A DNA stretch of 64,000 nt from Pelomonas aquatica (GTDB lineage: Bacteria > Pseudomonadota > Gammaproteobacteria > Burkholderiales > Burkholderiaceae_C), in assembly GCF_026712205.1 (NCBI RefSeq), contig NZ_JAPPUW010000002.1, positions 1 through 64,000 on the forward strand, in the 5' to 3' direction. The notes under the pieces are model-generated. The model was not told the origin of the DNA and made no database searches. It saw only the letters and a program-made list of their open reading frames with translations. Position 1 is the first letter of the stretch. Each line of letters begins with the position of its first letter. The position numbers were made by a program, and so were the translations under genes. Below, one piece after another: positions 57,035 to 64,000 of the stretch.

Positions 57035-58512
57035 ATGGCCCCCGCGAAGTTCGGGCCGCTGTAGACATCAAAGTCCATCGCGCTGCCCGGCGCCTTGCGC
57101 AGCTCGGCCACGCTGGGCTTGCCGTCGGCGTCGATCTGGATCTTGAGCGTGCCGCCCACCTGGGCCTTTTGGCCCGCCGCGGCCTGCGGCACGGCGCTCG
57201 GCTGCACCGGCCCTGCGCTGACGTTGAAGAAGTGGCTCATCGCGCCGCCGATCCAGCCCGGCAGGCCGCCGCTGAGCGCTTCCTTCACGCGGTTGAAGGA
57301 GGCCAGGATGCCGTCCCACAGTTCCGTGAACCACTGCTTGATGGGCTCCCAGTTCTTGTAGATGAAGTAGGCCAGACCAGCAATGGCGCCCACGGCCAGC
57401 AGGAACCAACCCACCGGCGTTACCAGCAGCGCGCTGCTCAGGATTCCCAGCGCCTTCACCAGCTCGAAGATGGCCAACACGCCCTTGGCAGCGGTCACCG
57501 AAGCGAACACCACCATCAGCGTGCCCCAGCCGCCAAAGGTCTGGGCCACGCGGTCCAGCACGCCCAGCAGCACGACCAGGCCCTTGGCGATCTGGCCCAT
57601 CGAGGCCAGCACCTTGGGCGTCTTCTCGATGATGGCGCCGAGGAAGCGGCCGATCTTCTCGCCCAGCTCCTTGCGGCTGGCGGCGTTCATGTCGGCGACC
57701 TTTTTCAGCATCGCGTCCAGCCCCGGCAGCGCGATCAGCGTGACGGCCGCGAACAGCCCGCGCAGGCTGAACTCGAAGCGCTTTATGTTGTCGGCGGATT
57801 CCTTGAACTCGGCCGCCTGCTTGTCGTTCAGCGTGCCGTATTTGTCGGCCTCGTCGTACAGCGCCTTGAAGGCCCCGCTGCCCTGGTTGAGCATCTGGAT
57901 CATCTCGGCGCCGCCGCGGCCCATCAGGGCGCGCGTGAGCGCGATCTTCTTCTCGGCGTTCTGCCCGGCGTCGCCCACCTTCTCGAACTTGTCGGCGATG
58001 GCCTCGAACACCTGCACGGCGTTCATCTTGCGCAGCTTCTGCACCGACAGGCCGACCCGTGTGAACCACAGCTGCGCGTCCTTGCTGCCGCTGGCGGCCT
58101 CGACCATGTTCTGCGAGAGGAACTGCAGCGAAGAGGCCATTTCCTCCTCGCTGCTGCCGCTGACGGCCGCCACATAGCCCAGGCGCTGGAACTGCTGGAT
58201 GGGCACGTTGAGCTTGCGCGAGGCGTCCACCGTGCGGTCGATGGAGTCGATGGTCCGGTGCATCACCGCGAACGCACCGGCCAGCGACAGCGCCGCCACG
58301 CCGGGCAGCTTCATGATCTGGTCCTTGAGCCCCGCCCACGCGTCCTTGACCTTGTCGAGCCCGCTGTTCTCGACCAGGCCGTTGATCGATGCGCGCAGCT
58401 TGCGATAGGGCTCGGTCACCCGCTCGACGGACTGCTCCACGGCCTTGTTGATGCCGGTGAGCTTGGCCGTGGCCTTGTCGACCGCGTCGATGGTGAACTG
58501 GAGCTTGAGCAT
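57031..58512 (-). CDS. tail tape measure protein
   Basis: A 493-residue protein that sets tail length. The coiled N-terminal part is KLQFTIDAVDKATAKLTGINKAVEQSVERVTEPYRKL. A TP901-type core follows (TRALMGRGGAEMIQMLNQGSGAFKALYDEADKYG), then hydrophobic segments at about 330-400 (GVLAIFELVKALGILSSALLVTPVGWFLLAVGAIAGLAYFIYKNW). Short for a tape measure, implying a short contractile tail. The two tail chaperone frames lie immediately upstream. Confidence 0.92.
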   Translation of the reverse strand: MLKLQFTIDAVDKATAKLTGINKAVEQSVERVTEPYRKLRASINGLVENSGLDKVKDAWAGLKDQIMKLPGVAALSLAGAFAVMHRTIDSIDRTVDASRKLNVPIQQFQRLGYVAAVSGSSEEEMASSLQFLSQNMVEAASGSKDAQLWFTRVGLSVQKLRKMNAVQVFEAIADKFEKVGDAGQNAEKKIALTRALMGRGGAEMIQMLNQGSGAFKALYDEADKYGTLNDKQAAEFKESADNIKRFEFSLRGLFAAVTLIALPGLDAMLKKVADMNAASRKELGEKIGRFLGAIIEKTPKVLASMGQIAKGLVVLLGVLDRVAQTFGGWGTLMVVFASVTAAKGVLAIFELVKALGILSSALLVTPVGWFLLAVGAIAGLAYFIYKNWEPIKQWFTELWDGILASFNRVKEALSGGLPGWIGGAMSHFFNVSAGPVQPSAVPQAAAGQKAQVGGTLKIQIDADGKPSVAELRKAPGSAMDFDVYSGPNFAGAM

Positions 58513-58521
58513 GTCGTGTGT

Positions 58522-58647
58522 TCAGCGGTTGCCGTTGGCTTGCTTCATCAGGCGCAAGGCCTGGCTGTGCCAGGCCTCAAGCTCATCCATCGTCAGCGCG
58601 TCCAGCTCGCTGGGCGGCCAATGGAAGACGTAGGCCAGGTCGGCCAT
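58522..58647 (-). CDS. GpE-like tail chaperone, C-terminal frame
   Basis: A 41-residue frame from ATG 58647: MADLAYVFHWPPSELDALTMDELEAWHSQAL and a short tail. This is the GpE-type domain of tail assembly chaperones. The frame is open upstream past the slippery site at 58677-58683, in the -1 frame relative to the preceding gene, so its main product is probably a fusion made by ribosomal frameshifting rather than the isolated peptide. Confidence 0.75.
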   Translation of the reverse strand: MADLAYVFHWPPSELDALTMDELEAWHSQALRLMKQANGNR

Positions 58648-58655
58648 GACCTCGA

Positions 58656-58952
58656 TCAGGTTGCCTGGGACACTCCGAAAAAATCCGACGCCAGCTCCCC
58701 GGCCTTGAAGATGTCGGCCGCGTCGAGCTGGTCGAAGGTGCTCGGCGGAATGCCGGCGCTGGCGCACACCAGGGCCGTGACGAATTCGCCGGTGCCCTTG
58801 TCCTTGGCGTTCAGCACCTTGCGCGCATCCGCGCCCTTCAGGCGCCTGAAGGTCAGCTCGGTGATGCGCTCCAGCACCTCGCCCGACTTGGTCTTCAGGT
58901 CGACCGGCACCAGCAGCGTGTAGTGCTGGTCCTGCTTCACATCGCCACTCAT
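58656..58952 (-). CDS. tail assembly chaperone (Mu gp41-like)
   Basis: A 98-residue protein: QDQHYTLLVPVDLKTKSGEVLERITELTFRRLKGADARKVLNAKDKGTGEFVTALVCASAGIP, the phage tail-assembly family also found in P2-type phages. It binds the tape measure before tube assembly. Starts by ATGA overlap with the tube gene. A programmed frameshift near its end (58677-58683) extends it. Confidence 0.9.
   Translation of the reverse strand: MSGDVKQDQHYTLLVPVDLKTKSGEVLERITELTFRRLKGADARKVLNAKDKGTGEFVTALVCASAGIPPSTFDQLDAADIFKAGELASDFFGVSQAT
58677..58683 (-). promoter_or_regulatory. -1 ribosomal frameshift site U UUU UUC
   Basis: In the last codons of the upstream chaperone gene the message reads GA(U UUU UUC) in the zero frame, the canonical X XXY YYZ heptamer. 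After a -1 slip, translation reads DFFRSVPGNLIEVMADLAYVFHW and enters the GpE-like frame. This is the arrangement known from lambda G/GT and the P2 and Mu equivalents. Confidence 0.85.
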
Positions 58953-59314
58953 ACGCCCATCTCCTGCGCCGGGTCGCCCGAGAACTTCAGCGCCACCTTG
59001 CCGCCGTCGCCGGCGCTGACCTCGATGGCCTCGGTCACGAAGGCGTTGCGCACGACGTAGGTCTGGCCGGTGTCGGCCTCGTAGGTGAGCGTGGCGTCGG
59101 TGATGTCGCGCAGCTGCGCCAGGCTCGTGCCGGGCGTCAGCGCGATCTCGCAGTCCAGCTCGGCCGGCTCGGTGGCCTCGCTGTAGCCGATCAGGCCGCG
59201 GTTGCCGACCACCGGGCTGCGCTTGTTGCCGCCCAGCTTGAGCTTGGGGCCGGGCAGCGTTTCCAGCAGGCCGCCGTTGACCTTGATCTGGGCACGTGAG
59301 TGCGTCATGGGCAT
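58949..59314 (-). CDS. tail tube protein (Mu gpM-like)
   Basis: A 121-residue tube protein: HSRAQIKVNGGLLETLPGPKLKLGGNKRSPVVGNRGLIGYSEATEPAELDCEIALTPGTSLAQLRDI, matching the contractile-phage tube family. GGAGG lies eight bases before ATG 59314. It follows the sheath and a 59-residue gene. Confidence 0.9.
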   Translation of the reverse strand: MPMTHSRAQIKVNGGLLETLPGPKLKLGGNKRSPVVGNRGLIGYSEATEPAELDCEIALTPGTSLAQLRDITDATLTYEADTGQTYVVRNAFVTEAIEVSAGDGGKVALKFSGDPAQEMGV

Positions 59315-59317
59315 GGT

Positions 59318-59497
59318 TCAGTCCTCCTTCTCGTCGGCCATCACGAACTGGCCGGCATTGACCTCGACGGCCACCTCCTGGCCCGGGGCCAGGGTGTGGC
59401 GGCGCTCCTGGTCGGTCACGGCGCCCGCCGTGACCACCAGCACCGCCAGGCGCTTGGGCGAGCCCTGCGGCTCGTTGTTGCGAATGGTCATCTGCAT
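59318..59497 (-). CDS. small phage protein between sheath and tube genes
   Basis: A 59-residue gene below usual size cut-offs, beginning MQMTIRNNEPQGSPKRLAVL and ending QFVMADEKED, with a hydrophobic strand pair (RLAVLVVTAGAV). It ends three bases before the tube start, whose Shine-Dalgarno (GGAGG) lies over its last codons. No family recognised. Tight packing and a good frame support it as real. Confidence 0.7.
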   Translation of the reverse strand: MQMTIRNNEPQGSPKRLAVLVVTAGAVTDQERRHTLAPGQEVAVEVNAGQFVMADEKED

Positions 59498-59532
59498 CGC
59501 TGTGCGCGTCCTTTAACAGGGGTTAAAACCGT

Positions 59533-60993
59533 TCACAGCCGGAACTGAACCTGCGCCGCGAACACGCGGAACTGGTTGATCACGTCGGGCGGGATGACGG
59601 CGTCGACGCGGTTGGGATCGGTGGCGCTGCGCTGCACCAGCAGGTCGCGCTTGAACTGCTCCAGGCCCTCGGCCAGGCCGGCGTCCATCCAGTCCATGAA
59701 CAGGGCCACCAGCTCGGCGCGGATGATGTTGGGCGTGACGATGGCCTGGCCGGGGCCGAACTGCGTGCCGTCGGCCGCGAGCTTGTGGCGCGGGAACTTG
59801 GTGGCGATGCGGGCGCGCACCGTGAGGCGCAGATAGGCCAGCGTCCGCATGGTCTCGATGTCCAGGTAGGAGGCATCGTCGACGCCGTAGGCGTTGGTCT
59901 GGTAGGTGGTGATCAGCCGCTCGATGAGCACCAGGCCGCCGGCATCGACCACCGTGGTGGCGATGCCGTCGAACAGCGCCAGGTTGCGCTCGTCGCGCGT
60001 CCAGCGGTCGCCCGTGGCCGGCGGCATCAGGCCCGGCAGCGGCAGCGTCTGGCGCGGGCGGGCCGGGTCGGGCTCGTAGGCATCCACGGCCGCGGCCACG
60101 GCGGCCCACACGTAGGTGGGGGTCGGGCTCTTGCCGGCGCCCATGATGGTGAGGTGCGGGCTGTTGCGCGTGGCGCCCAGCGTGGTGGATGCGGCCAGCG
60201 TGCCGGCCACGGCGGTGAAGGCCTGGCCTTCCTTCTGCACCAGCGGCCCCCAGCGCAGGGCCAGCAGGGCCTCGACCTTGCCGAGGTTGGCGGCGTCGGT
60301 GAACGGCGTGACGATGGTGTTGAACTGCTCGTCGCCGATGGCCGTGATGGCGGCCTGCACATCCGGGTTGGCGGTGCCGCCGGTCATGCCGGTCACAGCC
60401 GTGGCCAGGCCCTTGGGCGTGCGCTCGCCGCTGTAGAAGTTGACGCGGATGTCGATGCCGTTGGGCACCTCGCCCTTGTGGCGGGCGCTGAGCGAGACGA
60501 CGGTGCCCACGGCCGCGGCGGTGACGGGCAGCGTGGTGTCGGCGTTCACCGCGGCGGCGAGCGCCGTGGCCAGGCTGGCGGCCGTGGCGCCGCTGGCCAC
60601 GCCGACCTGCACCAGCTGGCCGCCGATGTAGGTGTTGAGCGTGCCGGCCTCGGTGGGGGCGCCGCTGATCGTCACCGTGCCCGTCGCCGCGGCGCCGGCG
60701 CCGTTGTCGTCGAGCGCCACGGCCCAGCACTCGGTGTAGCTGTTGGCCGCCTTCAGCGCGGCCAGCATGGCCGTGAGCATGGCGCCGCGGCCGAAGGCGG
60801 CCTCGGCCTGGGCCGCGCTCAGGATGCGCGTGGGCACGCCGGCCGCCACGCCGCCGGTGCCGAGGCGCTGGCCGATCACCAGGATCTTGTGGCGCATGGC
60901 CGGCAGGCCCTGCAGCGCACGCGAGTTGTCGAACTCGATGTACTGGCCCGGCGTGCGGATGTTGATCGGGATGCTGTTGAAGCTGATGGACAT
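59533..60993 (-). CDS. contractile tail sheath protein (Mu gpL-like)
   Basis: A 486-residue sheath subunit. The N-terminus MSISFNSIPINIRTPGQYIEFDNSRALQGLPAMRHKILVIGQRL is the Mu gpL signature. SPHLTIMGAGKSPTPTYVWAAVAAAVDAYEPDPARPRQTLPLPG and the C-terminal QFRVFAAQVQFRL are also typical. It contracts to drive the tube into the host. Confidence 0.94.
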   Translation of the reverse strand: MSISFNSIPINIRTPGQYIEFDNSRALQGLPAMRHKILVIGQRLGTGGVAAGVPTRILSAAQAEAAFGRGAMLTAMLAALKAANSYTECWAVALDDNGAGAAATGTVTISGAPTEAGTLNTYIGGQLVQVGVASGATAASLATALAAAVNADTTLPVTAAAVGTVVSLSARHKGEVPNGIDIRVNFYSGERTPKGLATAVTGMTGGTANPDVQAAITAIGDEQFNTIVTPFTDAANLGKVEALLALRWGPLVQKEGQAFTAVAGTLAASTTLGATRNSPHLTIMGAGKSPTPTYVWAAVAAAVDAYEPDPARPRQTLPLPGLMPPATGDRWTRDERNLALFDGIATTVVDAGGLVLIERLITTYQTNAYGVDDASYLDIETMRTLAYLRLTVRARIATKFPRHKLAADGTQFGPGQAIVTPNIIRAELVALFMDWMDAGLAEGLEQFKRDLLVQRSATDPNRVDAVIPPDVINQFRVFAAQVQFRL

Positions 60994-61004
60994 GGGGTCT
61001 CCGG

Positions 61005-61223
61005 TCAGTCGTTGGTGCTGGAAGCGTTGCGCGGCGGGCGGGCGACGGGGGCAGGCGCAGGAGCGGCCGGGGCCACCATCACGTCGCCGTCGACCAGGCG
61101 GCGGCTCCAGTAGGTGTCCAGCGGCTTCTCGGCGCCCTCGGCCGGCAGCGGCTCGCGCGTGATGGGGTCGCGCACGGTCACGCCGGCGCGGGCGGGCAGG
61201 AGGCGGACGGTCTCGTCGTTCAT
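61005..61223 (-). CDS. DUF2635 small phage protein
   Basis: A 72-residue protein, VRLLPARAGVTVRDPITREPLPAEGAEKPLDTYWSRRLVDGDV, which matches the DUF2635 family found just before the sheath gene in Mu-like phages. Pro/Ala-rich tail. Role unknown, probably in tail assembly. Confidence 0.85.
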   Translation of the reverse strand: MNDETVRLLPARAGVTVRDPITREPLPAEGAEKPLDTYWSRRLVDGDVMVAPAAPAPAPVARPPRNASSTND

Positions 61224-61231
61224 CTCGGCTC

Positions 61232-61852
61232 TCAGGTGGTGGGAAGGGTCACGGTGTCCTGGGCGTCAGGGCGGCCGTTGGCGTAGTTGCCGGCCAGCCA
61301 CTCGGTGTGCGTGGCCTGCGGCGCATGGGGCGGGATGTCCAGCTGGGCCGCGAAGGTGGCGAAGTCGCCCAGCGCGCCGTCGACGGCGACATCGAAGCCC
61401 ATCGGCATGTTGAAGGCGCAGGCGTACACGGCCAGGCCCTGGCGCTCCACGGCGCCGGTGAACAGGTCTTGAATGCCCGACAGCTCCAGCGTGCCGACGC
61501 CGGGCACCGTGTGACCGTGCAGCAGCGGCACGATGAGGCGCGAGATCACCTCGTAGGCGCCGATGGCCTGCGCGTTGCCGCGCCGTCGGGCCTGCTCGCC
61601 GCTGGGGTGCGACGTGACCACGTAGACCAGCCAGCCGCTGTCGATGATGGCCCGCGTGGCGCCGCGGCGCGGCACCTGGCCACCGCTGAAACTGACCAGC
61701 ACACAGGGCGCCAGCTCCAGCAGGCGGCGCAGCATGTCGTCGTCCCAGTCTCCCGGCAGATCCTGTACGCGCAGACGCGTGCCGGCCACGGCAGCCTTGA
61801 GCGTGTCGACCAGGTGCGACTCGACCGTGGAGATGATGTCGGTGTCGCTCAT
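61232..61852 (-). CDS. Mu gp37-like protein (DUF1834)
   Basis: A 206-residue protein starting MSDTDIISTVESHLVDTLKAAVAGTRLRVQDLPGDWDDDMLRRLLELAPCVLVSFSGG, typical of DUF1834 tail-completion or terminator proteins that lie between gp36 and the sheath. It overlaps the gp36-like stop by ATGA (61849-61852). Confidence 0.9.
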   Translation of the reverse strand: MSDTDIISTVESHLVDTLKAAVAGTRLRVQDLPGDWDDDMLRRLLELAPCVLVSFSGGQVPRRGATRAIIDSGWLVYVVTSHPSGEQARRRGNAQAIGAYEVISRLIVPLLHGHTVPGVGTLELSGIQDLFTGAVERQGLAVYACAFNMPMGFDVAVDGALGDFATFAAQLDIPPHAPQATHTEWLAGNYANGRPDAQDTVTLPTT

Positions 61853-62865
61853 GGTGCGAAGTCCGACAGCGAGCCCGGCGTGAACACCGGCTGCGTGGTG
61901 AAGAACTGCGGGCCGTCGGCGGGCGGCGTGGCCTGGGCGGCCATGTCGAGGCCCAGCGAGAGCTTGCCGGTGGCGATGTCGTCGAGCAGCTTCAGCGCGG
62001 CCTTCTCGCGGTTGGCGATGGACTCTGGTACGCGGTCGGCGTAAAGCCTGGCGCGCAGCAGGTCGGCGGCGATGTTGCTCAGCAGGCGGGGCACCGTGGC
62101 CAGCGGCAGTGCGTAGCGCGGCAGCAGCTTGGCGTCGATCAGCGCCTCGATGTCGGCGATGGCGTCTTCCATCCGCACCGCGTTGATCGTGGTGGCCGTC
62201 GGGTCGGTGGGGTTGGTGAGCTGGATCAGCTCGCCCTGGCCGATGCGGTCGGCGAGCTGGCGGGTGCTGGTGTAGTGGCCCGATGGCCCGATCCACGGGC
62301 CGAACACCATCGTGAAGGTGGCCGAGCCGAACGCCAGGCCGCTGGGCAGGCCTTGCGGGGCGACGCCGAAGGGGATGTCGAAGCTGACGACCGGCAGGCC
62401 CACCGCGGCCGTGCTGGCCAGGCCCGTGGTGGCCACGGCAAAGGTGAACCCGAAACTGACCGTCGGCGTGCCCGATGTCGCCGCACCGGGCAGGCCGGCC
62501 GGCATGACGTTGAACGCGGCGCCAACCGAACCGACCGTGACGGTCGCCGTCGTGGCGCCCATGTCGGCGCCGTCGACATAGAGCCGGTAGCCGATGCTGT
62601 AGGTGCCGTCGGCGGTTCCCGCCGGGATCGTGAAGCTGCCGTCCTCATAGAAGAGCGCGCCGGCCGGCGCGCCCCCGGTGATGAGCGCGCGGAAGGCCTT
62701 GCCGTCGTCGGCAGCAGAGTCCCAGTCGTTGTAGAGCAGGCCGGGGCCGGAGCCGCCCGTGGCTGTGGCGGCCCGCATGGCGGCGCCGGTGATGCCGTGC
62801 CCTGCATAGGCCGAGCTGACCCAGCCGGCCACAAGAAGCTGCGCGGAGTCGCTACGCCAACTCAT
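61849..62865 (-). CDS. Mu gp36-like protein (DUF1320) with a long N-terminal extension
   Basis: A 338-residue protein. The C-terminal ~140 residues are DUF1320 (TSTRQLADRIGQGELIQLTNPTDPTATTINAVRMEDAIADIEALIDAKLLPRYALPLATVPRLL), a head-tail joining protein normally ~140 residues long. The first ~195 residues are an added region with YNDWDSAADDGKAFRALITGG and beta-rich Gly/Ala/Thr segments, like surface or decoration domains. An internal ATG (FTMVFGPW) could also give the short form. Overlaps its upstream neighbour by 4 bp. Confidence 0.85.
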   Translation of the reverse strand: MSWRSDSAQLLVAGWVSSAYAGHGITGAAMRAATATGGSGPGLLYNDWDSAADDGKAFRALITGGAPAGALFYEDGSFTIPAGTADGTYSIGYRLYVDGADMGATTATVTVGSVGAAFNVMPAGLPGAATSGTPTVSFGFTFAVATTGLASTAAVGLPVVSFDIPFGVAPQGLPSGLAFGSATFTMVFGPWIGPSGHYTSTRQLADRIGQGELIQLTNPTDPTATTINAVRMEDAIADIEALIDAKLLPRYALPLATVPRLLSNIAADLLRARLYADRVPESIANREKAALKLLDDIATGKLSLGLDMAAQATPPADGPQFFTTQPVFTPGSLSDFAP

Positions 62866-64000
62866 GTTGCCAGCGCATCAGCGATGCCGTACTGCCCGGT
62901 CGACTCAATCCACGCCACCTTGTAGCGTGTGCCGGTCGAGATGCCAGGGTCGCTCACCGTGAACACCCCTGACGCATTGACCGAGACGTTGCTCTTTGTC
63001 ACCACGACCGATGTCAGGCCGGCGTTGAGGACGACGACTGCGGACAGCGTGCCGCCAAGGGCCTGGCTGCCGTTGTTTCGCAGCAGCGGCTGGCTGGTGA
63101 TCGTCCCGGACGCAGAGGCCGTGTAGGTGAGGCTGGCAGGGTTGCCAAGGCCGCCGTTATTGGTGACGCTGACTGTTTTTGCGCCCGCACTGGCCGGCGT
63201 GTACGTGAAGGTGGCAGTCGGCGCGCCATTGCTGATGCTCATCGATGACGGCGTGAACGCGCCACCCGCGCCGCCGTCGCTCGGGGTCACGACCAAGGTG
63301 CCCGTGATTGGACCGTTGGCGCCCACGGTGAAATTTCCAGAAGGGGCGCCAGACAAACCCGAACTAGGTCCAGATAGTGTCACTGCGGTCGCGCTCAAAG
63401 CGCCTGCCGTATAGGTCAAGCTGGCAGGGTTTGTGAGGCCGCCGTTATTCGTGACGCTGATGGTCTTGGCGCCGGTCGAAGCGGCCGTGTAGGTGAACGT
63501 GGCAGTCGGCGTGCCGCTACTGATGCTGACGGTTGTTGGCGAGAAGCTGCCGCCTGCCCCGCCGTCGCTCGGGGTCACGATGACGGTTCCCGTGATGACG
63601 CCGTCAGCGCCCACGCTGAACGCCGTCGAGGGCGATCCAGAGGTTCCCGAGGCCGGGCCGGACAGGGTGACGGAAGTAGCAGGCGTGACGCGGGCAACAG
63701 GGTGCGCGATTGTGGACTGGGCCACCGCGCCCGAGGCGGTCAGTGTGCGGGCGCCACTCAAGGACGTGTAGCTACCCCCTGCCGAGTAGTCCTTGAGCGC
63801 CCAGCCATCAATCCAGCCGGTGATGGTCTCGGGCATCGCGCCACCTAGCAGCGAGGTCACATTCGCTGAAGTGAGTGCGCCTCCGTAGAAGTGAGCTTCG
63901 GCGAAATCGGTGCCATTCAGGAACGCAGTGAGCACAACCTGGTTATGGCTAACCATGTTGGCATTGGGCTGCGTATCAGTGTTAGTGGTGCCTGTCGCGT
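62862..64000 (-). CDS. Ig-like repeat surface protein of the prophage (5' part beyond window)
   Basis: At least 379 residues, open to the window edge. The first visible part (TDTQPNANMVSHNQVVLTAFLNGTDFAEAHFYGGALTS) resembles the end of a lectin/LamG-like domain. Two tandem ~92-residue Ig-like repeats follow (each SVTLSGP or AVTLSGP ... ITGT ... VTPSDGGAGG ... TATFTYT ... SVTNNGGL ... PASLTYTA), strongly similar at DNA level too. Then a ~70-residue C-terminal domain. A capsid decoration or virion-surface carbohydrate-binding role is plausible. Position just before the gp36-like gene places it with head/completion genes. Confidence 0.7.
   Translation of the reverse strand, partial: ATGTTNTDTQPNANMVSHNQVVLTAFLNGTDFAEAHFYGGALTSANVTSLLGGAMPETITGWIDGWALKDYSAGGSYTSLSGARTLTASGAVAQSTIAHPVARVTPATSVTLSGPASGTSGSPSTAFSVGADGVITGTVIVTPSDGGAGGSFSPTTVSISSGTPTATFTYTAASTGAKTISVTNNGGLTNPASLTYTAGALSATAVTLSGPSSGLSGAPSGNFTVGANGPITGTLVVTPSDGGAGGAFTPSSMSISNGAPTATFTYTPASAGAKTVSVTNNGGLGNPASLTYTASASGTITSQPLLRNNGSQALGGTLSAVVVLNAGLTSVVVTKSNVSVNASGVFTVSDPGISTGTRYKVAWIESTGQYGIADALAT

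Larger units (their letters stand above)
48421..64000 (-). mobile_element. Mu-like transposable prophage, tail half (continues off right edge)
   Basis: All genes from 48498 to the window end read leftward and follow the Mu tail order: gp36-gp37-sheath-tube-chaperones-tape measure-N-P-gp45-gp46-gp47-fibre genes. The left (tail-fibre) terminus is placed at 48421, where repeat copy B stops and TGT begins, followed by two transposase-site-like repeats. Early genes, transposase and head genes lie outside the window. Confidence 0.88.

Overview
GC-rich Gram-negative DNA, most likely a betaproteobacterium of the order Burkholderiales (Roseateles/Rubrivivax-like). The clues are two-membrane envelope genes (TonB receptor, TamA/TamB, MipA/OmpV), a TonB receptor plus tryptophan-halogenase sugar locus, a homogentisate operon with DUF2783, and a filamentous prophage resembling the Ralstonia phiRSM group. 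The placement is inferred from gene content alone.

Layout, left to right. (1) 1-3279: an IS1595-family insertion sequence has cut the start off a minor-pilin operon (PilW fragment, PilX-like, PilV-like). (2) 3635-12940: a carbohydrate sensing and uptake locus. A lone periplasmic binding protein is translationally coupled to an OmpR-type regulator and a histidine kinase, followed by a flavin-dependent halogenase. A sugar MFS permease and a large TonB-dependent receptor face it. (3) 13427-19496: an IclR-controlled homogentisate operon (MBL hydrolase, FAD monooxygenase, DUF2783, hmgA, fahA). (4) 19497-23515: a FeeM-like acyltransferase, SapC, a CorC/HlyC-type protein and apaH. (5) 23619-30924: a filamentous prophage (inovirus) in the 3' end of tRNA-Ser, with ssDNA-binding protein, coat, adsorption and Zot-type assembly proteins, a HUH replication initiator, two regulators and a small serine recombinase, bounded by a 16-bp att repeat. 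(6) 31434-35067: peptide-binding protein, HD-GYP phosphodiesterase, cytochrome c4. (7) 35157-45960: MoxR ATPase, GNAT, S9 peptidase and VWA protein in one array, then tamA-tamB. (8) 46078-48317: GFA, SRPBCC and ArsR genes, tRNA-Arg and a MipA/OmpV protein. (9) 48421-64000: the tail half of a Mu-like transposable prophage, read leftward and running off the right edge.

Two families of structured intergenic DNA are the most unusual content. The first is a pair of roughly 270-bp nested palindromes (13163-13428 and 39956-40225). Each has an outer 32-bp inverted repeat enclosing two long hairpin arms. The arm stems differ completely between the two loci, yet the arm interiors share a core that begins CAAGGCGCA and ends GCAACGCCG. 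The second is a dispersed multi-hairpin repeat (four copies at 10204, 38594, 45964 and 48326). It always lies just after a stop codon and in gene orientation, and one copy is cut by the end of the Mu-like prophage. Other points: the inovirus att core lies inside a phage regulator gene, so integration replaces the C-terminus of the protein; a seven-site TAACGCGTTA array runs through another phage gene and its promoter; and the tail chaperone genes carry a U UUU UUC slippery site.

Limits: no database search was possible. Family names come from recognising motifs and gene order. Start codons are chosen from Shine-Dalgarno sequences, stop/start overlaps and signal peptides.
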